Source: Geobacter sp. (GTDB lineage Bacteria > Desulfobacterota > Desulfuromonadia > Geobacterales > Pseudopelobacteraceae). Taken from it: 33,076 nt of DNA. Positions 1-9,797 of this stretch are shown in pieces. Where the stretch lies: NCBI GenBank assembly GCA_025360785.1, contig JANYBN010000104.1, positions 1-33,076 on the forward strand, read 5' to 3'. The position numbers and the translations under genes were made by a program. The notes under the pieces are model-generated. The model had not been told where the DNA came from and did not search any database. It worked only from the letters and a program-made list of their open reading frames with translations. Positions within the stretch are counted from its first letter, which is position 1. Every line of letters begins with the position of its first letter.

Positions 1-1
1 C

Positions 2-409
2 TCTGGTCTTGATGCTGGTGCTGATGATTATCTGGCTAAACCATTTGCTTTTGCAGAACTACAGGCCAGAGTGAGAGCTCTTATCAGACGCAGTGAGCAG
101 GATCGTGGCGCTGAAATCCGTTTTGCCGACTTGAGGCTTGATCCGGTTAACCATAAAGTCTGGAGAGGTCAAGTTGAGATAGTTCTTACTGCAAAGGAAT
201 ATAATCTGCTGGCATATATGGTGCGAAATGCTGGAAACGTTCTTTCACGTGCGAATATTGCCGATAACTGCTGGGAATATCCGTTCGAAACCTTCACAAA
301 TATTATTGACGTATATATAAACTATCTACGTAAAAAAGTTGACGGTAAGTTCCCTACCAAGCTTATTCATACTGTCCGCGGTCAAGGCTACATTCTGAAA
401 GAAGGGTAG
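2..409 (+). CDS. OmpR-family response regulator, 3' part (5' end outside window)
   Basis: The reading frame is open from the left edge, so the gene starts upstream of the window. The visible 135 residues begin in the end of a receiver domain, with the DDYLAKPF motif that contains the conserved lysine of the phosphoacceptor pocket, then a linker and a winged-helix output domain (LTAKEYNLLAYMVRNAG, then a recognition helix near TNIIDVYINYLRKKV, then the wing VRGQGYIL). OmpR/PhoB-type regulators bind DNA as dimers after phosphorylation by a partner histidine kinase. No kinase follows; an intrinsic terminator lies 47 bases downstream, so a partner kinase would have to be upstream or elsewhere. 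The family call is firm. The signal sensed cannot be deduced. Confidence 0.93.
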   Translation, partial: SGLDAGADDYLAKPFAFAELQARVRALIRRSEQDRGAEIRFADLRLDPVNHKVWRGQVEIVLTAKEYNLLAYMVRNAGNVLSRANIADNCWEYPFETFTNIIDVYINYLRKKVDGKFPTKLIHTVRGQGYILKEG

Positions 410-428
410 TTGGATTTATTTCCGGATT

Positions 429-490
429 GATTGTTTTTTATGTTGGAACAATCAGGGGCGGTGTCGTGACTCATGCGATACCGCCCTTTT
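429..490 (+). terminator. Intrinsic terminator after the response regulator
   Basis: A stem of 11 pairs with one G-U (456-466 with 476-486, core GGGCGGT/ACCGCCC) is followed by TTTT at 487-490. A second 7-bp inverted repeat, GATTGTT/AACAATC (429-435 with 447-453), sits just before it. It separates the regulator from the next gene. Confidence 0.8.
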
Positions 491-513
491 CCGGTTGAAA
501 CATCTATTAGAAA

Positions 514-542
514 TTGTTGAGGCAACCGTAGCAGTATATAAT
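514..542 (+). promoter_or_regulatory. Candidate sigma-70 promoter for the polyferredoxin gene
   Basis: TTGTTG at 514-519 and TATAAT at 537-542 are separated by 17 bases, about 57 bases before the ATG at 599. The -10 box is perfect and the -35 box matches 4 of 6 positions. It lies downstream of the preceding terminator, as expected for a new transcription unit. Confidence 0.55.
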
Positions 543-598
543 ACGCAGGACAAATCTAGTCGTACTGGTTTGAAATCTACCTTTTTTTGGTGATCACT

Positions 599-1576
599 AT
601 GTCTGCCCGATATGTGCAACCACTTCGAATTATGATACAATATTGCTTTTTCGGATTTATGGTCTGGCTTGGATATAACTTTTACCTCTTTGTACAGGCA
701 GTTAGTTCGGTCACGAAGGAATCCATATCTGCCCGGCCAGATGCAATTGATGGGTTTCTTCCTATTTCCGGCTTAATGGGAACCGCTTCCTGGTTAAAGG
801 GTGCTGCCGGTATAAATTCTATTCACCCGGCGGCTGTTATCATTTTTGTGACGGTGATTCTGGTTTCACTACTGCTGAGACGTTCCTTTTGTTCCTGGAT
901 CTGTCCAGTAGCTACGATTTCGGAGATTGCCTGGAAGGGTGGCTTCCGCTTTTTGCGATGTAACTGGTGTCTGCCGACCTGGTTAGATACAGCGTTAAGG
1001 GGTGTGAAATATCTGCTGATGGCTATGTTTGTCTATTTTATTGTTATAGCCATGTCTTCAGATGCATTATTGAAATTCATTCAGTCAGACTATCATAAAA
1101 TAGCTGATGTTCGATTGATGAATTTTTTTCTGCATATATCCCCTTTGGCTGCGATAATTATTTTAGTGCTTGTGGCACTTTCTTTTGTGCTGCGAAATCC
1201 ATTTTGTCGTTATCTCTGCCCATACGGGGCTCTGTTGGGGCTGGTTGCTACGCTTTCACCATTACGTGTCACTCGAAACAGTGAACGTTGTGTGTCCTGC
1301 GGCGTTTGCAGCAAGGTCTGCCCGACATATATTGATGTTATGCACAAAACAAGTGTTACTTCTCCCGAATGTATTGCCTGTTGGCGATGTATCAGTCACT
1401 GTCGATTCAATGAAGCTCTTTCGATGCGTGCGTTTTATCGCTTCGTAGTGCCTGGCATTGTCTTTGCTGTTCTGGTCGTGATGTTCTTTTGGGGTGGTTC
1501 ACAGATCGGTAAGTTGAGCGGGCATTGGCACAACTCCATATCTATACAAGAATATGTCCGACTGTTGGGCAAGTAA
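599..1576 (+). CDS. NapH/CcoG-type membrane 4Fe-4S polyferredoxin
   Basis: This 325-residue membrane protein probably passes electrons between the quinone pool and a partner through two [4Fe-4S] clusters. It shows several hydrophobic segments, two CxxxCP loops characteristic of the NapH/CcoG/RdxA group (FCSWICP near residue 100 and FCRYLCPYG near 205), then two ferredoxin motifs, CVSCGVCSKVCP and CIACWRCISHC, then a last hydrophobic segment. The family includes NapH (quinol oxidation for periplasmic nitrate reductase) and CcoG. No nap, nos or cco genes are adjacent, so the partner is unknown. I prefer the ATG at 599 because GGTGAT lies just upstream; the frame is also open from GTG 590 and TTG 587. 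The next gene starts 18 bases after the stop, so cotranscription is likely. Confidence 0.85.
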   Translation: MSARYVQPLRIMIQYCFFGFMVWLGYNFYLFVQAVSSVTKESISARPDAIDGFLPISGLMGTASWLKGAAGINSIHPAAVIIFVTVILVSLLLRRSFCSWICPVATISEIAWKGGFRFLRCNWCLPTWLDTALRGVKYLLMAMFVYFIVIAMSSDALLKFIQSDYHKIADVRLMNFFLHISPLAAIIILVLVALSFVLRNPFCRYLCPYGALLGLVATLSPLRVTRNSERCVSCGVCSKVCPTYIDVMHKTSVTSPECIACWRCISHCRFNEALSMRAFYRFVVPGIVFAVLVVMFFWGGSQIGKLSGHWHNSISIQEYVRLLGK

Positions 1577-1594
1577 TCGAAAGGAAACAATATT

Positions 1595-2764
1595 ATGGGC
1601 GTATATGCCAACACTGTTAGTATTACCCAGTTCTCTGTAACGGGTGAATTTCCAATTACAGATCAATTCGAGTGGTTTTCAAAAAAACTGAGTGATCGCG
1701 GATTTCAGTCTATAGAAAACTCCACTGAAGAGTCAGCTGAAGGATGGGCTCTGGTAGATAAACCTGATGATGTTTCGTTTGATGTGCCTTCTGATTTTTG
1801 GCGCGATAATTATCTCGTATTTTCTCTTCGCAGAGATCAGCGTAAAATTCCCGCTGCTGTTCTTAAATCACATACTGCGCGGGAGGAGGGTGCTTTTCTG
1901 GCGCAAAACTCCAATTTACGACGTACTCCCAAGCATAAGCGTGAAGAAATTAAGGAACAGGTTCAGTTGCGCCTTATGACCAGATGTCTTCCAGTGCCTT
2001 CAACCGTTGATATTGTGTGGGATCAGAAAAGTGGAATACTTACACTCTACAGTCTTGGAACCAAAGTTATTGAGCGTTTTGAAGATATCTTTCGTAAAAC
2101 ATTTGAAGGATTCAGTCCTGTTATTATTCATCCGTTTGCGCGCGCTCGCAAATTACTTAATGGGCAGTTACTCGACTCTTTGGAGGCCGCCAATCAGGCC
2201 GGCTCTGCCGCAGTGGTCGCATTAATTCGTGACAATCAGTGGCTTGGATGCGAATTCATGTTATGGCTGCTGCAGCGCGGGGTTAACGGAGAGGGCGAGT
2301 TCTCAGTCTGTTGTCCTGGTTACTTGAATTCCGGTGAAAAATTCTCTGCCTGGATCGATGATAAAATCCAGTTTCAAGGTGGGGGCGAAGAGGGTGGGAT
2401 TCAGAAAGTCACTGTATCGGGTTCCCAGGATAGTTATCTGGAGGCCATATCTGCTCTCAAGGGTGGCAAACGGATTACCAGTGCAACTATCTGCATGGAA
2501 AAGGACGATAACCCCTGGAAATTGACACTTAAAGGCGATACCTTCGGTTTTTCATCTTTAAAATGTCCTCAAGTACGTATTGAAAAAGATTCTACTGTTG
2601 ATCAGATGAGTGAAAGGGAAGCGGTTTTTTATGAGCGAATGTTCCTGATGGATCAGGGGCTACAGCTGTTTGATAGTCTATTTACGGCATTTCTTAAAGA
2701 GCGGCTGACTGAAGCATGGAACGACCGCCTAGTGGTGATTCAAGCATGGCTGAACGGGGAGTAG
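1595..2764 (+). CDS. rdgC: RdgC-like recombination-associated protein
   Basis: This 389-residue protein fits the RdgC family: an N-terminal antiparallel sheet region, a block with RRDQRKIPAAVL followed by KHKREEIKEQVQLRLMTR and CLPVPSTVDIVWD, and a long C-terminal part. In E. coli RdgC is a ring-shaped dimer that binds DNA without sequence preference and restrains RecA loading and strand exchange. That function is carried over from the family. The protein is longer than E. coli RdgC (about 300 residues) and the C-terminal third is less recognisable. AAAGGAAA lies upstream of the ATG. The gene is followed after 4 bases by obgE, so the two are probably one operon. Confidence 0.75.
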   Translation: MGVYANTVSITQFSVTGEFPITDQFEWFSKKLSDRGFQSIENSTEESAEGWALVDKPDDVSFDVPSDFWRDNYLVFSLRRDQRKIPAAVLKSHTAREEGAFLAQNSNLRRTPKHKREEIKEQVQLRLMTRCLPVPSTVDIVWDQKSGILTLYSLGTKVIERFEDIFRKTFEGFSPVIIHPFARARKLLNGQLLDSLEAANQAGSAAVVALIRDNQWLGCEFMLWLLQRGVNGEGEFSVCCPGYLNSGEKFSAWIDDKIQFQGGGEEGGIQKVTVSGSQDSYLEAISALKGGKRITSATICMEKDDNPWKLTLKGDTFGFSSLKCPQVRIEKDSTVDQMSEREAVFYERMFLMDQGLQLFDSLFTAFLKERLTEAWNDRLVVIQAWLNGE

Positions 2765-2768
2765 TTAG

Positions 2769-3785
2769 ATGAAATTTATTGATGAAGTAACGTTATTTGC
2801 AACTTCAGGGCATGGTGGCGCTGGTTGTGTCGCCTTTCGTCACGAAAAATTTATTGAATTCGGTGGCCCAAGCGGCGGTGATGGAGGTAAAGGTGGCGAT
2901 GTAATATTTGAAGCAACTTCAGGGCATTCAACATTATTGGAGTTGCGCCACAGGCCGCATCAAAAAGCTGAAAATGGTCATAACGGCATGGGCAAAAACA
3001 GGCATGGTGCCGGAGGCGACGATCTGCTGATCAGGGTACCGGTTGGTACTATTGTCAAGGACGCTGAGACCGATGATGTCCTGGCGGACCTGACTGAGAA
3101 CGGCCAGAGAGTGATATTGCTCAAAGGAGGCCGGGGAGGTCAGGGGAATGCTCGTTTTGCGTCCGCTACCAACAAAGCACCAAAATTTGCACAGCCGGGC
3201 GAAGAGCATGAAGAACGTAAACTGCGGCTGGAGCTGAAACTGATGGCTGATGTCGGACTTCTTGGCCTGCCAAATGCCGGTAAATCATCGCTTATCAGTA
3301 AGGTGTCTGCAGCTCGGCCCAAGATTGCGGATTATCCCTTTACCACGATAGTCCCATCACTTGGGGTTGTACCGTATAAAGGATTCCGTTCCTTTGTAAT
3401 GGCGGATATTCCTGGCATTATAGAAGGAGCTAATGAAGGTGCGGGGCTTGGACATCGTTTTCTCAAACATCTGGAGCGTTCCGGTATCCTTCTGCACTTG
3501 GTTGATATCTCCTGGATGCCGGAGCGAGATCCACTGGCGGAATATGAGACAATTAATAATGAATTATCGCTATTTAGCCCCGAATTAGCTTCAAAAGGGC
3601 AGATTGTGGTAATTACCAAAATTGATTTGCCGCAGACAAAAGCTGAGCTCCCAGCGATAAAAGCCTGGTTCGAAGAGAAGGGAGTCAAGGTGTTTCCGAT
3701 CTCCTCTGCAACTGGAGAAGGAATTGAACCATTACTTGATGAAATTGCACGTTGCCTATGGAGTAAGCCTGAAGAGGTATGGTGA
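2769..3785 (+). CDS. obgE: GTPase ObgE/CgtA
   Basis: Obg is an essential GTPase associated with the 50S ribosomal subunit, the stringent response and replication control. The 338-residue protein has the glycine-rich N-terminal Obg fold ([14 protein letters not shown] near residue 32 and [11 protein letters not shown] near 120) and a G domain with G1 GLPNAGKSS (about 165), G3 DIPGIIEGA (about 212), G4 TKID (about 281) and G5 SSATGEG. Length is normal for the short form, which lacks a long C-terminal tail. GGGGAG precedes the ATG. Its stop overlaps the likely proB start as TGATG (3783-3787), which indicates translational coupling; obgE-proB is a common pairing in this lineage. Confidence 0.97.
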   Translation: MKFIDEVTLFATSGHGGAGCVAFRHEKFIEFGGPSGGDGGKGGDVIFEATSGHSTLLELRHRPHQKAENGHNGMGKNRHGAGGDDLLIRVPVGTIVKDAETDDVLADLTENGQRVILLKGGRGGQGNARFASATNKAPKFAQPGEEHEERKLRLELKLMADVGLLGLPNAGKSSLISKVSAARPKIADYPFTTIVPSLGVVPYKGFRSFVMADIPGIIEGANEGAGLGHRFLKHLERSGILLHLVDISWMPERDPLAEYETINNELSLFSPELASKGQIVVITKIDLPQTKAELPAIKAWFEEKGVKVFPISSATGEGIEPLLDEIARCLWSKPEEVW

Positions 3786-4906
3786 TGCGGAAAGAAATAC
3801 TCAAATCAGTCAAGCGAGTTGTAATAAAAATAGGCAGCAGAGTGCTAACCGATTCAGAGGGTGCTCTGGATATGGCTGTCATCGGCAACATATGTTATGA
3901 AATTGCTGGCCTGCGCCAACAGGGACTGGAAGTCATAGTTGTATCATCAGGTGCTGTAGCAGCGGGTAGAAGCGAACTCGGTCTAACGGATAGACCACGA
4001 ACTATCCCGCATAAACAGGCGGCTGCCGCAGTAGGTCAGACGCGTCTGATGCATGCATATGAAAGGTCTTTAGCACCACATAATCTCAAGGTCGCACAGG
4101 TGCTTTTAACCAGCGAAGACCTTGGAAGCCGTCAACGTTTTCTTAATGCCAGGGCGACACTGGATGCGTTGCTTGGTTTTGGTATAATCCCGATAATCAA
4201 TGAAAACGATACGGTTGTGGTAGACGAGATCAAGTTCGGTGATAATGATAATCTCTCAGCTCTGGTTACTAACGTTGCCGAAGCTCATCTACTGCTGATC
4301 CTTACCGATATTGATGGGTTTTATAGTGCAGACCCTAACACTCATCCGGACGCAACTTTGATTCCACTTATCAAGGTGATCACTCGCGAGGTGGAGCGCG
4401 CTGCCGGAGGTTCCGGTTCGACTGTCGGTACAGGAGGTATGGCAACCAAGGTTGCCGCAGCCAAGAAATCCGGTAAAAATGGTGTTGCGACCATCATTGT
4501 GCCCGGTAAGCGGAGCGGAGTAATTGTTGCGGCCTTGCAGGGCGAGGAGGTCGGGACTATGTTTCTGCCTTCAGCAATTGGGCTGAATCGCCGGAAACAT
4601 TGGATTGCCTATACTCTAAAACCTTCAGGCAAATTAATAGTGGATGATGGTGCACGTAATGCGCTGCTTAAAAAAGGGAAAAGTCTGCTTCCATCCGGAG
4701 TTATGCGTGTGGAAGGGCGATTCGAACGGGGAGCGTGTGTAAGGCTGTGTGGATTGGATGGCGTCGAATTTGCGCGGGGAGTGTCTGATTATTCAAGTAG
4801 TGAATCAATTCGTCTGGTTGGCTGTAAGAGTTCGGACATTGAGGATATACTTGGTTATCGCTACGGTGATGTAATTATTCATCGGGACAATCTTGCATTG
4901 CTTTAG
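3785..4906 (+). CDS. proB: Glutamate 5-kinase (proline biosynthesis)
   Basis: ProB phosphorylates glutamate with ATP, the first and feedback-controlled step of proline synthesis. The roughly 373-residue protein starts with the amino-acid kinase fold ([12 protein letters not shown], then [16 protein letters not shown]), continues with INENDTV and [11 protein letters not shown] for substrate binding and [13 protein letters not shown] for nucleotide binding, and ends in a PUA domain (from about residue 275). I choose the ATG at 3785 because it overlaps the obgE stop as TGATG and has GAAGAGG eight bases upstream; an in-frame ATG at 3779 adds two residues. proA is not in the window. A hairpin follows. 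Confidence 0.96.
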   Translation: MRKEILKSVKRVVIKIGSRVLTDSEGALDMAVIGNICYEIAGLRQQGLEVIVVSSGAVAAGRSELGLTDRPRTIPHKQAAAAVGQTRLMHAYERSLAPHNLKVAQVLLTSEDLGSRQRFLNARATLDALLGFGIIPIINENDTVVVDEIKFGDNDNLSALVTNVAEAHLLLILTDIDGFYSADPNTHPDATLIPLIKVITREVERAAGGSGSTVGTGGMATKVAAAKKSGKNGVATIIVPGKRSGVIVAALQGEEVGTMFLPSAIGLNRRKHWIAYTLKPSGKLIVDDGARNALLKKGKSLLPSGVMRVEGRFERGACVRLCGLDGVEFARGVSDYSSSESIRLVGCKSSDIEDILGYRYGDVIIHRDNLALL

Positions 4907-4915
4907 ATATGGTGA

Positions 4916-4944
4916 GGCCTCAGAGAAATGTTGTCTCTGAGGCC
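4916..4944 (+). terminator. Hairpin between convergent genes (likely bidirectional terminator)
   Basis: A perfect 11-bp stem (4916-4926 with 4934-4944, GGCCTCAGAGA and its complement) with a 7-base loop lies between proB on the + strand and the convergent gene ending at 4967. An AT-rich tract follows on the + side. It probably ends both transcripts; the U tracts are modest. Confidence 0.7.
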
Positions 4945-4966
4945 GTATATTTTATATTTGAATAGT

Positions 4967-6259
4967 TTACTTTGCCTGTACGACAGAAGCGCTTGCAGTA
5001 AAAATATCTTTCCTTTGCAGACTGCCGTTAACGATCTCTACCTGCCCCCGTAAATCCTGACCGACAACGCTATCTTCGCGTACTTTCACATCCAGATTAA
5101 TTTCCGTCAGTCTACCGATCTCTACCTGGTCAATTTTGAATACAAGTGTTCCGTTGGGCTCCTGCTTGAATGAAACGTCTGGAATGCCCTGGAAATCGAT
5201 CTGAGGCGGTAGTTGGAGCCGGACTGTCAAATTCTGGGCAGGCAATGAACCTACATTTAGAACAGTTACACGGTAGCGAAGGGTTTCGCCCGGAGTTACT
5301 TTTTGCTTGGCAAGTTTAGCTACAACTCGCACGAGTGGCGCAGAGCTAATGACAGTGGTCTCTTTCTGGAAACTGATGTCACTGAATTTGGCTGATACCA
5401 TTGTTACTGTCATGGCGGAACGATGGCCATCAACCATTTCGGCCGGCATTCTGAACGCAACAGTTCCTTTGAAGGTTTCACCCGCAGCCAGTTGAATTCG
5501 AGTTATCGGTTCGTCAGCTTTTTCCGCTCTGGCCAATATGGCGTCATATTCCTTGGCCGCTGATATTGTCAGTAAAAACTCTTCGCTGTTTTTTCCTTTG
5601 TTGGAAATTTCGATCGGCATCCTGCCATTGCCTCCAACAGGAACCTTCCAAGCGCCTTCATGCAGCGTTATTGCGGCTTTTATACTAGCCCTGGCAAGTT
5701 TCTCCGCTAGCAGGCGCTCCTTTTCACGACGCTCTTCGTCCAGTTTGATACGTGCAAGGCGTTCTTGTTCTGCCTTTGCTTTAGCTGCGCGCTCCATCTC
5801 CGACTTCAGTTTTGCAGCACGATCACGAGCCAGTGCGTCAGAGCGGACTTTAGCTGCAGCGATTTGCAACGTTTTGTCTGCCGCAAGAACTTCCCCTTTT
5901 TGAAGGCGATTCGCAAGTACATTCAACTCATCTTCTAACGACGTTTTCAGACTGCTCTCAGGAAATTCGGTTGAAAAAAGAGCAGTGGATTTTGCCGCGC
6001 GTTCATTATTACCGGATTTAAGACTGGCCCGAGCTAAAAGAAGAATGGTTACATCCCTGAGGGGGGAATCAGGGAAAACCTGATTCAATTGATCACATTT
6101 TTCAATCGCCAACAGGTAATCTTTCTGTTGATAGGCGTTAAAGGCTTCTACAAAAACTGTGGAATCATCAATCTCTGCGGAGTTTCCGGGAGTGAAAGAA
6201 ACAAAAACGATGAGCAGCGACAGAATGAGCTGAGTTATGTGTCTGGTTAAGTATTTCAT
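4967..6259 (-). CDS. Exported protein with TPR-like N-terminus, charged coiled coil and DUF11-like C-terminal domains
   Basis: A hydrophobic signal-like segment (residues about 8-25, ILSLLIVFVSFTPGNSA) predicts export. Residues 35-105 resemble tetratricopeptide helices (AFNAYQQKDYLLAIEKCDQL). Residues about 125-195 are a strongly charged Ala/Lys/Glu/Arg coiled coil. The rest is beta-rich, with a final repeat resembling DUF11/CARDB-type domains (VTPGETLRYRVTVLNVGS). Such proteins often act in the cell envelope, but no function is known to me. It overlaps or abuts rpoD and may be its last cotranscribed partner. I prefer ATG 6259; a TTG at 6274 would overlap the rpoD stop and add five residues. 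Confidence 0.7.
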   Translation of the reverse strand: MKYLTRHITQLILSLLIVFVSFTPGNSAEIDDSTVFVEAFNAYQQKDYLLAIEKCDQLNQVFPDSPLRDVTILLLARASLKSGNNERAAKSTALFSTEFPESSLKTSLEDELNVLANRLQKGEVLAADKTLQIAAAKVRSDALARDRAAKLKSEMERAAKAKAEQERLARIKLDEERREKERLLAEKLARASIKAAITLHEGAWKVPVGGNGRMPIEISNKGKNSEEFLLTISAAKEYDAILARAEKADEPITRIQLAAGETFKGTVAFRMPAEMVDGHRSAMTVTMVSAKFSDISFQKETTVISSAPLVRVVAKLAKQKVTPGETLRYRVTVLNVGSLPAQNLTVRLQLPPQIDFQGIPDVSFKQEPNGTLVFKIDQVEIGRLTEINLDVKVREDSVVGQDLRGQVEIVNGSLQRKDIFTASASVVQAK

Positions 6260-6263
6260 TGTT

Positions 6264-8012
6264 TTAGTCCACAAAGCTCTTTAGTTTTTTACTTCGGCTG
6301 GGGTGACGCAATTTACGTAAGGCTTTCGCTTCAATCTGGCGGATACGTTCGCGTGTAACTTCAAAATCCTGGCCGACTTCTTCAAGGGTGTGGTCACTTT
6401 TTTCGCCAATGCCAAACCTCATTCTGAGGACTTTTTCTTCGCGCGGTGTTAATGTCGCCAGCACTTTGGCAGTGCTTTCCGAGAGATTGTTCTTTATGAC
6501 CGCTTCAATAGGTGAGATGACACCTTTATCCTCGATGAAGTCTCCAAGATGCGAATCCTCTTCCTCTCCAATGGGGGTTTCCAGCGAGATCGGCTCTTTC
6601 GCGATCTTCAGAACCTTGCGTACCTTGTCGAGTGGCAGCTGCATACGTTCTGCAATCTCTTCAGGGGATGGTTCCCGCCCGTTTTCCTGTACCAATTGGC
6701 GGCTGGTACGTATCAGTTTGTTGATAGTCTCAATCATATGTACAGGGATTCTAATGGTTCGCGCCTGATCGGCAATGGCACGGGTAATAGCCTGACGGAT
6801 CCACCATGTGGCATAGGTAGAAAATTTGTAGCCACGCTGATATTCAAACTTGTCTACCGCCTTCATAAGGCCGATATTCCCCTCCTGGATGAGGTCAAGG
6901 AATTGCAGGCCGCGGTTGGTATATTTTTTTGCGATAGATACAACAAGACGTAAGTTTGCCTCAATAAGTTCGCTTTTAGCGATGCGGGCCTTGCACTCCC
7001 CCTCTTCGATAGCTTTGAGCGCAGCTGCGAGGTCGCGAGCCTTGAAACCGGATTCCTGCTCTACTTTTTGAATCTTACGAGCTGCAGTACGAAGCCGCTT
7101 CTCCATTTTTATGGTTTCTTCTTCGTCTAATTTGAGTTTGTTTAGTTCGGTCGTGCATTTTTCATCTTCATTTTGCATTTTATCAAGCAGTGCCTTCAGT
7201 TTATCTAAAGGAATTATCTTCTCTAGATCGGATAATTCGGCTTGTAATTTGTCTACTTTACCGGATAATTCCTTAAGACGCTCGGCAACTTTGTTGGTGT
7301 GCCGATCTTTTAGGCGCAGTGATTTCAGAAGATCTGCCTGATGATCTTTACCTTCAAGTAACTTCTTTTCAAGCTCTTTTTTCTTTGCAGGAGTTTTAGC
7401 TGATGCCGCTGTTTCAGAAATCTCAATCAATAATTGATCCTGCGCTACAATAGCATCAATAATCTCAAGTATTCTGGTCTTCTGAACATCTTCTTCATCT
7501 TCCTCAAGCTCTTCTTCTTCAACTTCCTTGCTTACTTCAGATGGGTTCATCTGGAATTTACGAAGCCGTTCACCCAGGGAGAGGACTTCCTTGACAGTTA
7601 TAGGCGTATTAAGGATTACGCCTGCAACGTCACGCTCGCCATCTTCAATTCTTTTAGCGATCTCAACTTCACCTTCCCGGGTGAGAAGAGAAACCGAACC
7701 CATTTCACGCAGATACATGCGGACAGGATCACTGGTTCGTCCAATGGAGCCGGGCTCAAATTCCACCTCTTCAGATTCGCCCTCGGCTTCTTCATCTTCG
7801 TCCAGATCGCTCTTCATTTTAGGTATTTTAATTTTCTGTGAGGAGTCAACAATTTCTATGTCCAGATCCCCAAACATACCCATAACGTCATCAATTTGAT
7901 CAGTTGCGATGTCGGGGGGGAGGATGTCATTGACCTCATCATAAGTAAGAAAACCCTTTTCCTTGCCGATATCGATCAGTTGTTTAACGTCATCCATGTT
8001 TTTCTTAGCCAT
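6264..8012 (-). CDS. rpoD: Primary sigma factor RpoD (sigma-70)
   Basis: The housekeeping sigma factor directs RNA polymerase to -35/-10 promoters. This 582-residue protein has region 1.1 at the start ([19 protein letters not shown]), an acidic stretch near 70-85, region 1.2 ([20 protein letters not shown]), a long charged non-conserved insertion (about 150-330), then region 2 ([33 protein letters not shown]), region 3 and region 4.2 with its helix-turn-helix ([20 protein letters not shown]). It lies 33 bases after dnaG, in the classical rpsU-dnaG-rpoD order. Confidence 0.98.
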   Translation of the reverse strand: MAKKNMDDVKQLIDIGKEKGFLTYDEVNDILPPDIATDQIDDVMGMFGDLDIEIVDSSQKIKIPKMKSDLDEDEEAEGESEEVEFEPGSIGRTSDPVRMYLREMGSVSLLTREGEVEIAKRIEDGERDVAGVILNTPITVKEVLSLGERLRKFQMNPSEVSKEVEEEELEEDEEDVQKTRILEIIDAIVAQDQLLIEISETAASAKTPAKKKELEKKLLEGKDHQADLLKSLRLKDRHTNKVAERLKELSGKVDKLQAELSDLEKIIPLDKLKALLDKMQNEDEKCTTELNKLKLDEEETIKMEKRLRTAARKIQKVEQESGFKARDLAAALKAIEEGECKARIAKSELIEANLRLVVSIAKKYTNRGLQFLDLIQEGNIGLMKAVDKFEYQRGYKFSTYATWWIRQAITRAIADQARTIRIPVHMIETINKLIRTSRQLVQENGREPSPEEIAERMQLPLDKVRKVLKIAKEPISLETPIGEEEDSHLGDFIEDKGVISPIEAVIKNNLSESTAKVLATLTPREEKVLRMRFGIGEKSDHTLEEVGQDFEVTRERIRQIEAKALRKLRHPSRSKKLKSFVD

Positions 8013-8045
8013 GTGTACTCACCTCAAAGAAATTGCAGTTATTGT

Positions 8046-9797
8046 TTATAGTTTCGATTTTCGTGTGCGCAAGCTGTCGGCCTGCTTAAGTAGCAGTCCA
8101 TATTCATCACTGTTTGAATCCAGTATTGCCAGGCGTGCGGCAATATCTTTGATTGATGCGAGCTGTTTTTTTTCATGAGTTCGCGTACACTGATCAAATA
8201 CGGCGCGCCATTCGATGCCGGCCAGATGGCCATCAGACACCATTATCCTGGAAAAGAGTGTTTTTTGTTCAAGTTTTTCCAGCGTTTCAGCCAGTTGACT
8301 CAATATCCGGCTGCCATCTGAACCGTTCAGGCTGTTAAGAACTAATTGAGCAAGTTCAAGATAATCATCGCTGAAAAGAGTATCAAGGCCGGTTCGTACA
8401 ATTTCTTCGCGTGCATCAGGGTAATGCAGTAATAACGCCAGCAGTGTGTCCTGAATATTGTCTGCCGATTTTGCTGGAATTCCCTGGATTACCGGAGTGT
8501 CCTGATGAACGGTATTCCCGCCCCCCATGCGTTTGCGAAATGCATGGACAGGAATTCCCAGTAGTCTGCATATTTCCTTCTCATATAAATCACGTTCAAC
8601 AGAGTCAGCAATTTTGCGAAAACGGGGAACAATATCGTCGATTATCCGGACTTTACTGTCAACGCTATCTGGTGGTGTTTCCGTCATAAGAGAGCGTACA
8701 AAATATTCGAAGGCTGGCCGTGCCTTGTCACGGAGGGCAATAAACTCTTCAGACGAGTGTGCAACCAAAAAACTGTCCGGATCATCTCCTGCCGGTAATG
8801 AAATTACATAGGCAGGAAGGCGCTGTTCTAGAAAAAGCTCCATAGAGCGAATGGTCGCTTTTTTCCCAGCGCTGTCACTGTCAAAAAGAGTATAGACACG
8901 TTCTGCATGGCGCTTGATCAGCCCCGCGTGAATGCTGGTTAGAGCCGTTCCGCAGGTCGCGACAACGTTATGGACTCCGGCACGGTACAATGCCAGGTGA
9001 TCGAAGTAACCCTCAACTATAATGACAGAACTTCCGGTTCTGATGGAGGGTAATGCCATGTTCAGCCCGAAAAGAACGGAGCTCTTGTGATAGAGCGGCG
9101 ATTCGGGAGAGTTGATATACTTCGGCAGTGATGCATCCAGTACCCGTCCGGCAAAAGCAATAATTTGACCACGTGCATCGCGGATCGGAAAGATCAATCG
9201 GTTTCTGAACAGATCGTACCAGCCGGAATCGGATTTGCGGACTATGCCGAGCTTAAGTGCACTATCTAGATTTACGCCGTTATATTTTAGATGTTTTACC
9301 AGGCCATCGCGCCGGTCTGGCGCAAAGCCAAGGTGGTAGGCCTCTGAGATATCGGACTCGACCGAGCGACTGGCAAGGTACTGACGCGCCGATCCCCCTT
9401 CCTGTCCATTTAGAAGAACTGAGCGGTAATAGGATGTCGTAAGTTCATTAATCCGTAGAAACTGGACATGTTCATCCTGTGTTTTTATTTCCGACGGGGT
9501 GAGCTGCCGCTCCTCAATTTCAATGCCGGTTTTTCTGGCGAGCAGTTTAACCGCTTCGGGAAAGCTGACGCTCTCTATCTTCATGATAAAAGAGAATGCG
9601 TTACCGCCCGCACCACACCCGAAACAATGGAAAATTTCTCGCGCAGGATTCACATTAAATGAAGGACTTTTCTCGGCATGAAACGGGCAAAGTCCAACGA
9701 AATTGCTGCCAGCGCGTCGCAAAGGGACATAATCTGAAACGACTTCAACAATTGAAAGCCGTTCTGCAACTTCACGTACTTTTTCCTCAGGTATCAT
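8046..9797 (-). CDS. dnaG: DNA primase DnaG
   Basis: DnaG makes the RNA primers for replication. The roughly 583-residue protein shows the N-terminal zinc-binding domain (LCPFHAEKSPSF, then FHCFGCGAGG), the RNA-polymerase core, a TOPRIM domain (VIIVEGYFDHLAL, then FDSDSAGKKA) and a C-terminal helicase-interaction region ending in many charged residues. I place the start at ATG 9797 rather than an upstream codon at 9824: it gives the family-typical MIPEEKVREV opening, overlaps the cvpA stop as ATGA, and has GGAAGAA just before it. Coupling to cvpA is therefore likely. rpoD follows. Confidence 0.97.
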   Translation of the reverse strand: MIPEEKVREVAERLSIVEVVSDYVPLRRAGSNFVGLCPFHAEKSPSFNVNPAREIFHCFGCGAGGNAFSFIMKIESVSFPEAVKLLARKTGIEIEERQLTPSEIKTQDEHVQFLRINELTTSYYRSVLLNGQEGGSARQYLASRSVESDISEAYHLGFAPDRRDGLVKHLKYNGVNLDSALKLGIVRKSDSGWYDLFRNRLIFPIRDARGQIIAFAGRVLDASLPKYINSPESPLYHKSSVLFGLNMALPSIRTGSSVIIVEGYFDHLALYRAGVHNVVATCGTALTSIHAGLIKRHAERVYTLFDSDSAGKKATIRSMELFLEQRLPAYVISLPAGDDPDSFLVAHSSEEFIALRDKARPAFEYFVRSLMTETPPDSVDSKVRIIDDIVPRFRKIADSVERDLYEKEICRLLGIPVHAFRKRMGGGNTVHQDTPVIQGIPAKSADNIQDTLLALLLHYPDAREEIVRTGLDTLFSDDYLELAQLVLNSLNGSDGSRILSQLAETLEKLEQKTLFSRIMVSDGHLAGIEWRAVFDQCTRTHEKKQLASIKDIAARLAILDSNSDEYGLLLKQADSLRTRKSKL

